From assembly GCA_964023205.1 (NCBI GenBank), contig OZ026833.1:44175137-44239136 (forward strand): a DNA stretch of 64,000 nt. Reading direction: 5' to 3'. The notes beneath the pieces are model-generated. The model saw nothing but the letters and a program-made list of their open reading frames with translations, was not told where the DNA came from and searched no databases. The DNA is from Lutraria lutraria (taxonomy: Eukaryota; Mollusca; Bivalvia; Venerida; Mactridae). Below are positions 36,701-48,700 of the stretch, one piece after another. Each line of letters starts with the position of its first letter. Position 1 is the stretch's first letter. The position numbers were made by a program, and so were the translations under genes.

Positions 36701-39700
36701 AATATTAAAACATGAAATTTATCAATATAACCATGAACTGTTTACCTATCTGTTGTTTAACAGCCCATACAACGGCTATGTTTATTTCAGAGCCAGCTCA
36801 GAGAGAAGGGAGGTAAGATACAGGAGAACCGGACATTATTATCCCTGTTCTTATTTTTTATAGTTTCTCCTAGTTCTTTATCGTGTGTGGTGTAGATCAC
36901 CTGTACAAACCTCACTTCTTTCCTATGATTTTCTAAACACATTTCTTTGCTTGATAGTTGGGATAGGGACACTGAAAGCCTCCTAGAAGATGGAGTCAAG
37001 ATTCAAACCAAAGACCTTTCTATTAGTAATCCTAGGCTTAACCATTAGACCATCGACCCAATGCATTGCCATATAAATAGATACACAAATATTCTAAACA
37101 ATGCCAATAAAACTGTTGCCAAGAATGGTAAAGAAGATTTAAGAACCCTCTTCTTGTCAACAAAGTTTTTTGCATAGAAGCAATACCACAGAAAAACAAG
37201 ACCCAATTTATATCAAAATTGATGGAATTTTGAAATACAGAAATTATAATTTTATGGAATTATTATAACATTAGCATATCATGCAAAATTCTCATAATTA
37301 AGATATTGTAATCAAATTTTCAATGAATAATAATCAATTTTAAAACATCAGCCTTTGATCTAACAAACTGACAGCTAAATTGCAAAGAACAAAGGCAAAC
37401 ATGATTGTAAATGATGCACATTACAACATGTTACTCAACAGAATAATTATAGAACTGAAACATACATACAGGATTTTTTTTATGTAAAATTGGGGTCCAG
37501 TCACCAGTCAAAGTGTTCAGTGGTAACTACCATTAGTAGGAAATTGCACTCAGAACAAAATGTGTTTTTTAAACACAATGCCCTGTGACCTTTAACCTAG
37601 TGACCTGCTCTACAGGTTCTGTAGAGGTTGTCATGAGGAACCAACAGAATAAAGTTTAATGATTGTAGGTGGAAATGATTTGATTTTATAGGCAAGTTTA
37701 AAATTTGGTACAAACCAACAGTCAAACAGACAGACTAGCCAAAAAGGGTACGCCCACAATCTATCAATTCGGGGGCATAAAATTTATGGCTGTAACATAG
37801 TAAACTAGCTTTCAATCTGTCAACAACAAAACAAGAGGGCCATGATAGCCCTATATCGCTCACCAGATAAAAAGACTCTTCGAGAAAATTAAGTGACCTG
37901 GGGCAGAGCCAAATTTTTTCCTATATAAGCCTATATAAAACCCCGGGACAGGGCTTGTTTTTACCCTGGGGCCATAATTTTAACAGAAATGGTAGAGGTC
38001 CGCTAGACAATGCTACATACCAAATATCTTAGCTCTAGGTCTCGTGGTTTCGTACAAGAAGATTCTCTAATTTTTCCTAAATAGATCAGAGTAAACCCCA
38101 GGGCAGGGCCAAATTTGACCCCAGGCCAATTTTTTAGAGGTCCATTAGATAATGCCACATACAAAATATCTAGGCGATAGGCATTGCGGTTTCGGCCAAG
38201 AAGATTTTTCAAATATTCCTATATAAGCCTCAAGTTATGAATCAAGTGACCCCTAGCAACTTTGGTAGAGCTTCATGCAAGGAACATACATGAAAAGTTT
38301 CGCTGAAATGGGCCAACTGGTTAAGACGGAGATGTAGTTTAAAGCAATTGCTGACACACTGAGGCACGCCGGACATCACATGATCACAATAGCTCACCAT
38401 TAGCACTTTGTGCTCTGGTGAGCTAAAAACTCACTAAAAATTGATTTGCAATTATGCATCAGAGAATGAATTCAATCCAGCTGTTTCTCAAGATAATCAA
38501 TGCAATAATACACCAAATAAAATTACAGCTAATCATATAGCCCTAATGGCCATACCAGAGTTCATTGTTTGAAGACTATAGTGGTTTCATTTACTTTTGT
38601 TGGGCTCAATTTTTATGGTTTTTATTAAGTGGCTATTTCATGGGGACGCAAGTTCATGGATATCGATATTTTTGATAAAAGAAAGTTTGCCTTATTGTTT
38701 TCTGTCATGTTCTATTCAATAAAATAACCTTGTTAGTTAAGAAATTTGGATCTACAAATTATAATTGCCAATTATTGATCGAAAAAGGACTTCACCTTTA
38801 ACTTTCTGACGCCAAAATCATTGAAGGTCATCTTGCGATGATTATCTTCCGAACCTAATATGGGGACCATAATATAATACCAAAATTAATGTTCTTAACT
38901 TATTGACAAAGTTTTCGTGCTGGTCACTGTTACCTTGACCTGTGACCTCAAAACCACTACGGTCATCTACAAGTGATGTCCAATCTCCGACCATAAGCCA
39001 AATCAGTATATAATAATTGGTTGTTGGTTTTTGTGTTGAAGGTAACTTTGTACTTGACAAACTGACCTCATAATCAATGGAGTTATTTAAATTTGACATC
39101 CAACCTCCCAACCTAAAGCCCCATTGTTCTCTAGTTATTGATCAAACAAGGTTTGCTTACTGACGGAGGAACAGTTTTATGCTAATACAACCGCCAAAGA
39201 AAAGTGCAAGGTCACAAAATAGACCCGTCAAAATTCATTTTTCGAAGCATCAAGGGACATAACTCAGAAGTGCCTAGGCCAATTGGGCTGGTTACCCATA
39301 AACATTTCAATAAAATTTGGTGAGGATCCGAATTAAACTGTTTGAATTAGAGAGCGGACACTGCTTTGGACGCCACCCACCGTGTCTGTTCCCATAATAT
39401 GACACGTTTTTTCAAACTGGCATTTAAGTAAGTATAATATCTGCATTATTATCTGCATATTTATGTTTCATAAAAGTTTGTAAATGAGCATGTTGGTTTT
39501 ATACACGTGTAGATGTACACATGTACGGACCTCTTTCCTAAAGTTAAATGGACATAATATCAATGTTTGGAGGGATCAAAATATGCAAAACAAACACACT
39601 TATTATATGATCTATAAATAAACACATTTTGATTGGTTTAAAGTCTGATCCACTATATAACATAAATGTCATATTTAACGTGGGATCTTGATATTTAATG

Positions 39701-42700
39701 GATATTTCAGAATTTCCAATTCTAAAAATAGAACCAGGTCAATATTTGTCACACAAAAGATAGACGCATTGCGTATTTTGTTCTATCATCCCTCCGTGTC
39801 GGTGCAGTTTTTGTCCCCACCCCATTTTCCTGCCGCATTTCCCCGACCTCCGGGCAGTTTTTGTCCCAAATTTTTTACAAATCCCCAAGCATTTTTGTCC
39901 CAACCCCCAGGAAATTTCTGAATTTCCAATTCTAAAAATATAACCATGTCAATATTTATCTACAAGAATTATAAGTTGTTATTTGTGATATATTCATCTT
40001 TCTTCATAATAGATATGATATACAATAACTAACAAGAAGACCAATATTATGACCTTCACACTCAAGTGTGACCTTGACCTTTGAGGTAAGTTATTTCAAA
40101 ATCCTCCTATGAATGACAGATAGCCTGGAAAAGTTTCAGGACAGACAGACAGACAGACAGACTGACCAACCGACAGACTTAGTGACTTCAACATAGTGGG
40201 GTATAATAATGGCCATTGTTCAAATGTGGCCTTTATTCAAATTAACTAAATTGACTATACATATAATGTATTTGACTCTATAAACTCTATAAAGTGTAAT
40301 ATTTTATGAAAACCAACCTTTGGGGATAAGCTGAGATCATGAAACTTCCTCAAGCATGAATCCTGCATATCATCAAATCTTGATATAGAAAACAGAATAA
40401 TAAGTCAATCATTGTTTTCATGGATCATACTTTTTAACAATACAGGGTGTCCTAAAAGAAAGGTAACACTTTCATACATGTTTAATGTCCCTATAAATTG
40501 CAGATTAATACATAATATATATATAGATATGTAGATCAAAGATGTAAGTTTTTTGTGTAAGAGAATCTTATAAATATCTTCAAAATTTGCAATTTATTAC
40601 AAATTTGATTACAACATTGCATTTTTCATCCTTGACGTCGTTTTAGTAATTTATGACGTTTTTGATGTGACAACCTTTCATCCATCGTTTCTTCACCGCC
40701 TCAGTGAGTTGTTGCTATCACAGTTTCTGAGTTATGAGCTACATTCAAGTTTTTTCACAATGACGCAGACATACAGTGTTCATGATAGCTTGACTTTTAT
40801 TTGAAAATAGATGATTTAATTAAACAAATAGTCAACTTTTCATTCTGGATTTGAAATTGAAAATGATAATGCTTAAGTTATGAAGGATACAGCTACTAAT
40901 TTCAAATTATTATTTTGTGACGCAGTGATTTTCTAAATCCAATGGTAGCATAATAATTCTGTAAGTTAATGTTTATTTGAAATCAGTAGGCGCTAAAATT
41001 AATTTTACATCATAGAACAATGTCACCAAAACTAATAAACATTATTTGTATTTGTTTACCTGTTTGACATAAGGCTCATTTTATGTTTGTTTTGATCCCG
41101 TATCAGATTCACAGCATCCGTCAGTTCTTGGTCCAGGCCAAACACCTCATGGTACAACACCTCATACAAAATCGCTAGAAGTGAAATGCAAATATCATTT
41201 AAAGTAGAGAAATTACTGACCAGTGTACATGTTACTTCATCTGTTATATTGGCAATAACTTAAGTATTTTCACTGAATAATAATTCAATATTACTTAACA
41301 CCATGATGGCCCTACATTGCTCACCAGATAAAAAGAATCTTAGAGAAAATTATCATGAGCCTTTGTAAAATTAAGTGACCGCTGGGATGGGGCCAATTTT
41401 GTCAATATTGCTAAGAACTATTTGAGTAAGGGCATTATAATACAACTTGGTCACATAACTGCTAACCAACAATATTATCTAATTGAACTGAATCAGCACT
41501 GTAGTCAGATAATGGGTATCAATAGTTCTTAGCATTGAAAAACATACAAACAGGACAAACTATATCTACTATTGTAAGTATAACATTAATAACAACTATA
41601 GTTATATCATAGTACACACAGTTATATAATACTCAGTCATAATTATAACAGAAACATAATAATTATATAGTCATAAAAAAGTCCTATTTTAAACATTAAT
41701 TAACAGTCACTTAACAGCCACATGATATACTGTAAAATAACAGTCATATGATATACTGTAAAATAACCATCACATAAATATTGTTTAAAATAACAGTTAT
41801 ATAATATACAATAACAGTCATATAATAAACTAAATAATATACTGTAAAATAACAGTCATATAATATACTGTAAAATAACAGTCATATAATATACTGTAAA
41901 ATAACAGTCAAATAATGTACAGTCAAGTAACAGTAATATATACAGTTAAGTAACAGTCATATAATGTACAGTAAAATCAGTCATATAATAACAGTCATAC
42001 ACTATACAGTTAAATAACAGTCATATAAAATACAATAGAATAACAGTCATATGATATAACGTAAAATAACAGTCATATAATATACAATAGAATAACAGTC
42101 ATATGATATAACGTAAAATAACAGTCATGTAATATACAGAAAAATAACAGTCAAATAATATACTGTACAATAACAGTCATATAATATACTGTAAAATAAC
42201 AGTCATATAATATACTGTAAAATAACAGTCATATAATATACTGTAAAATAACAGCAATATAATATGCTGTAAAATAACAGTCATATAATATACTGTAAAA
42301 TAACAGTCATATAATATACTGTAAAATAACAGTCATATAATATACTGTAAAATAATAGCAATATAATATGCTGTAAAATAACAGTCATATAATATACTGT
42401 AAAATAACAGCAATATAATATGCTGTAAAATAACAGTCATATAATATACTGTAAAATAACAGTCATATAATATACTGTAAAATAACAGCAATATAATATG
42501 CTGTAAAATAACAGTCATATAATATACTGTAAAATAACAGTCATATAATATACTGTAAAATAACAGTCATATAATATACTGTAAAATAACAGTCATATAA
42601 TATACTGTAAAATAATAGCAATATAATATACTGTAAAATAACAGCAATATAATATGCTGTAAAATAACAGTCATATAATATACTGTAAAATAACAGCAAT

Positions 42701-45700
42701 ATAATATGCTGTAAAATAACAGTCATATAACATACTGTAAAATAAGAGTCATATAATATAGAATATAATAACAGTCACATAATATACTGTAAAATAACAG
42801 TCACATAAATATTGTAAAATAACAGTCATATATTAATATACGTACATAACAGTCATTAAATAATTATGTTGCCACATAGCATTATGTAATATAATATAAA
42901 AGTCACATACTATTACTGTCACATAATATACACATGATACATTGTCATAGAACATTATGTGATAATACAATCACATTACAGTCACATGATACACAATCAC
43001 CTAGCTTATACACTGCAACATTAAAATCATCAAAAGAATGGGTGTCAGTAAAAAACAAAGATAGAAGCTACCTTACCTCTGTGGGAAATTCAGCAGTAAC
43101 TTCCAGAATACAGACAGGAAGCTTTGAACTTATGAACTATTTTTTATCACCAAATTCAGTTTGATATATATAAAATTTATTCATCAGAGCTGAAAGGCTT
43201 AGAAGTAATGAAAGTCAATGTGGTGTACAACGATTTAACTAAATATAAAAGGGAGATAAAATTTTCAAAATTGAACAAACTTACACTGACAAATGGCTAA
43301 ACTCTCTTGAAAACTGACTGGATACACAGAATCCAACTGATTTTCATTAATTCTGCACAGCAGTATCTGAATGAACAAGGCAAAACTGTTAGTGTAAATG
43401 TTGAAATCTTAAGCAACCACTGTATGATCTGTATGAAGATTATAAATGAGGATTATTCTGAATTATGTTCATTCAATACGCTTGCTTTATGATTTCAAAG
43501 GAAACTAAATGTGACTTTAGCTGGTGAACAGTATTTATTTATAAATTTGAGTTTATATGCCATTTTTCAACACTTTTTCGTTACATACGGCGGCCGATTC
43601 ACCCAACCAAATTTTCTGGACTGTATTCTAACCAGTACTAACTTACTCTTCTACAATAATAGGCAACTTTTCCACGCATGGAAGGGTTTGATCTGCTGTG
43701 ACCGGGAATCGAACCCGAATCATTGGGCTAAAAATCCATCACAAACACCACTAGACCAAAGCTGCAGCCTTGATGATCAGTAAGTTGGCTTAAAAGCTCA
43801 GTAAGTGGTGTTTGAAATTGAAAGGATCAATCTTTGTTATAGAATATTTCATAAGTCCTAATAATTAGTCTGTGAAATTTCTTTCCTAATCAATTACACC
43901 TACGTGTCATCTTTCAGAACATTTCAATACCTACAATGTATATCAAAGAAATTAACCATTACTGTTTATTATTGCTTTTTCTTTTTGAAAAAATTTGTCT
44001 CTCCAGTAAAAATGATTCAGAAAGATAAATGTAAGACTAGAAATGTGTCCAGAGGACATGAATGACACAAATGCCCCTGCTGAGAGCTATGTCAAAAAGG
44101 GGCCATAACTCCTGTGAAAGTGTTTGGATTTTACAAAAACCCAACCTGGCCTGTACTTTATTATCAAACACCTTCATATATGAAATATGAAACTAATTCA
44201 TGAAATATTTCTTGAGTTATTGCTTGGAAACCAAAATTTTACTGATCAGAAGGATGGACAGATGGACAGGATAAATATGTAATGCCCTTTTGCCATTTCA
44301 AATGGTGGGGGGCATAAAAAAGGCAATTCTGCACTTTTTGACAATGAACTCGAGCACATAATTATGTCAAGGTAATTAAAACACATCTTCATTGGAGACC
44401 TTGACTAGTTAACTGTCAAACAAAATTAAGAATCAGATCCAAAGTAAAACACAAGACAATATTTGAAGGTGATTTTATATAACCTAGTAATTTGCTTGGT
44501 ATCTGGGATGAGTTATTATTCAAATATGCCATCTACAAGCTTGAATGGTGACAAAGATAAGTATCATTATGTTTTATGACACAAATTAAAGATATTTTAT
44601 TGTACATGGAATGAGATCAAGGAGATGGTTAAGGTTCTGCATGATTACATGTATTTATCACATACCTGTGCCGTTTTGGCCGTGCCATAAAAACGATATG
44701 GCATGGCCGTGCATATAATATGTAAATGACGTCACAAAGTGACGTCATGAACTTGACGAAGCGAATATAGACGTTGATTGATACATGTTTTTCAAAATGA
44801 TAACTTCATAGGAGTAATATTGGATTGATTTTAACAATTTGAGGCAAAGACACTGTTTATATTGTAAGATATGTTCACACATTTATCATTTATGATGTTT
44901 CATAATGGAACTATTTTTGTGCTTCTGATTAAATAGCCTTATTACGCATGTGTCATTAGTAGCAATGTCAAACAGGTATGTTGGTTTTCGCCATATTCTT
45001 AGGGTATGTGATAAAAAGTAGGGATGTCAACCGGAGTCCGGATATCCGAACGTTCGGATCCCGTTCCGATGTTCGGATCCGATTTTTGGATCCGGATGTT
45101 CGTATCAAAATACTACCGTCGTCTAAAATGCGTATAAATGTTGCTGAAATCGACTGTCATAAAATATAATCAAAGTGTCGTACACACGAGGTGCAATTAA
45201 GTCGACGTCGTCATGGTGATGACACTTTAACATAGTGAATGCTAGGCCCACAATATACACCGGTGACACTATTGACATCGCATATCAACATTTTACTTAA
45301 AGTACGGTATATTGCGATTTTATTTAAATGTCAAAACTGAATAATAGTAATGATTTATTTTTCACACGTCTTATTATATAATGAAAGTTTGTCATTTGAT
45401 GATCGAATGTTGATAATTGGTGCACGTGCAGTTCTAACTAAAGACTTATTATCAAGTTTCAAAGTTTATTTAGTGATACCGCTTAATCAACGTCAACGTC
45501 CCAGACTGATTTGAGTAGCATAAAACGACTTTAAAAAGTCGGTCCATAAAAGTTTCATAAAATTCGGTCCGTCGCTAAGCCTGTACGTGCATAATGTCAT
45601 TCTCAATACCCCAATTATTAAAACACGTCGAGGTAATCATGCAATCGAGCGGAGCGATCATTTGTTAATCCCTTGATAGTAATTAGTCCCAACACGTGGT

Positions 45701-48700
45701 AGACAAGAGTAAATTATGCTGCATATAATTATGCGTTAAGTTTGAGTACGCAGATTCCGTACAGCCAGTTCCCCCCATTTATGTAGCATTTTGGTTTAAT
45801 CAAAGGCGGTGAATTGTTTTAGAAGTTGGTATCAAAGAAAAATTAGTTACAGCAAAAGGATGCCGACATTCTTTGGTCCAGTTTTAGAGACAATTCGCCA
45901 TTACGATTTAGTAAATAACCCGTGTAACTTAAGATACGCGTCATCATCAAACTTGCATGTATAGAGACATGATGACGTACGTACGCTTTACAATAACTTT
46001 AAATTCAGGAATGTTCCATCTGGACTAAAATAGAAACAGGCAGTGAATCTTTGAAATGGTTCACACCGGTTTGAGTAAAATACGTGCGGAGTTTGATTGT
46101 ATTGTGCGTATTTGTTTTTCATTATTATTCGTTTTTTAGTCAATATTGAATATAATATTAATTCAACTGAAACAAGCGATGAGCAGATGATCGCGAAAAC
46201 TGGTTACGATAAAACAGTAAATACTAAATAACAGTGTAAAGATCGATCCGAACATTCGGATGTATCCGGATGTCTGATCCGGATATCCGGATACTTGATT
46301 CGGTCAATTTTGACATCCCTAATAAAAAGAATATTAAATTTGTGTTGATGCGGTCTTGAATTTATTGAACTAGTGGAATAAAACAGTATGGAGCTCACCA
46401 GAGGCTCGCTTCACACTGTCTTATTCACTCGTTTAATAAATTCAATACGGAATCCACACTCATTTAATATCCTCTATAAGAAAAAGAATGGTATTCTAAC
46501 TAGAGCATATTTAATGAGTTAAAAGTTTTGAGTGTTTTCATTTCTTAAACAGCTATAGTTCATACATACTGTGTGTTGATAACAGTTGTCGGTTGCTTGC
46601 ACAGGTTGTTGTCCGACAGTCTCATATATATAGAATTCCCTCCTGAAAATGCATGTATTGCAAAAACAGTATGAACATGCTACAAAAGACCATCATACAA
46701 GGTCAAAGCTGAAATATTTACACATTAAGTTAGTTAAAGCACATACAAATTGCTTGGTAATATAAACTCAGGCTTTTTAATAGAAGTTGGATTTTGGACC
46801 ATGGTTATACAGCAACTTTCAATGAACAATCAAGAAGTGTTTTTAAAACACAACGCCCACTCATACTGACCTGAAAATGCACATGTCCAGTATAGGTTGT
46901 CATATGAAGTTTGATGATTGTAGGTGAAAGTGTTTCGATTTTATAGGCAATGTTAAAGTTTGTTACAAACAGACGGACGCACAGGCCAAAAACAATATGG
47001 TTCCAATCTATCAATATGAGGGGGGGGGGGCATAAAACTATACATCTTAAATCTCAGCGGCTTCAGTGATTAAATTTGAATACATATAATACAGCTTCAA
47101 CTTGTACAGTCAAATGTGTGAACAAAGGGTGACATTGGGAAAGATAAAATGTGGTCTTTATTTACATAATTGTAATAGGAGGAAAATAATGTACCCGATG
47201 CGGGCTCGAACCCGCGACCTCATGCTTGCAAGTAAGATGCTCTACCAACTGAGTTATCGGGCTGGTGAATATCCCAGCCAATTTATAAATATAATATACA
47301 CACTGCTACATAATAATGGCTTTTATTTGGATGTCATTTTTTTCTAAATAATCAATGGCAGTTTTTAAAGAAATGGTCTTTTTTCAGAAAGGTGAGCTTT
47401 AGTCAGAGATGACTGCTAACACAGGTTTGACAGTATATCAATAATAAATATCTTACTTGTACATCCTCGACAGGATAGATATTACTTCATTTTCAGTCCA
47501 ATCCTGAAACACATAAAAAACATACACAGCCCAAATAAACAGCGAAGTTTGTACTTAATTCAAGTTTTAGAGATTTCAAAATGATTAAAAAAATAACAGT
47601 TAAATCGTAGCTAAATCAATTATTATCAACATATTTCATTCCTTTGAACGGGTCCCAAATGAGAATGTCTAATAATCAATTAAGCCAATTATTTGCTTGC
47701 TGAATAAGTTTACATTAAAATACTGCACAATAAAGGGAAATAAGTGTTCTATCATTTACTGTATTAACTATTTGGGAGTGCAATTATAAGCTTATAAATT
47801 ACATTATACTAAGCCAGTTAAAAGATCCATTTACTCATTACATATCACATACATAATTGTGATCAATTCTCACAAGTTGGAAAAGCAATTACATGTCATT
47901 TAGTTTAGCACACTTTTTAAAGAACTTCACAAGTGCTCAGCTCAACTTTTCATTCCTAAACATTTCAACACTTCATGTTAGCGAATCAGTAGCTGTGATC
48001 ACGGTTCAAACTCATTAACCTGTAAGGTTCAAAGACCAAACGTTCTACCTACTGGGCTATAAGGGGTCGGGTTGCACATAATTAAAGCATTGCTCACATA
48101 AAACTGAGAGACGTAAAACAAATATCTATTAAGGATCATCTCAACCAAGTCATCCAACAGAAAACAGGCCAGGTCAAGGTCAGTCTCCATGCAAAAAAAT
48201 ACAGAAGTCTACATTCTCACTTATCAATATAATAATATAAACAAAGGAAAAAGCAAATTAAACATGTGTTTATAGTGTTAAACTGAAATTCAAATTGGCT
48301 TAACTTTAATAGAATTGAAGCTGGATGGACCATCAATCAAGGTCATGATTTCAAGATTTGGGCACTATATGTATCCTCTATTCTCACAACTTCGTGCCTT
48401 ACCCCAAGTTCGTGCCCGAGGCTATAACCGATTTTAGTGATGAATGACATGGTTTCCCGTGTCCAAGTTTATGCTAGTTGTAGATGAAGAAATATTGCTG
48501 TGAGAAAGAAGTGAAAAAATGCGTAAAACTTTCTAAAAAGAAATTAAACTGTTAAGAAGTTCACATTTCCCATTTATTTGACACTCGCTGACTTTATCTT
48601 CGTTGGTATATTTTAATACTAATCTTATCAAGTGTCTAAGTGTTTATTCTTAAAGAGCATACCCAATACTTACAATTAATGATAGAATATATTTAGAAAA

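Noticed and set aside
42333..42726. Minus-strand frames of 61 codons (TVILQYIILLLFYS-type)
   Set aside because: By-product of the 26-bp minisatellite (78-bp frame period). The hydrophobic look is only AT-rich codons.
43074..43125. Candidate minus-strand exon with acceptor-like tag and gtaagg donor
   Set aside because: The only open frame (SKLPVCILEVTAEFPTE) does not match the OTU family and its phase does not fit exon 6; the exon at 43285-43366 fits in phase and sequence.
47191..47264. Functional tRNA-Ala gene
   Set aside because: The anticodon stem has several mismatches and the T loop is 6 nt, so it is listed only as tRNA-like.
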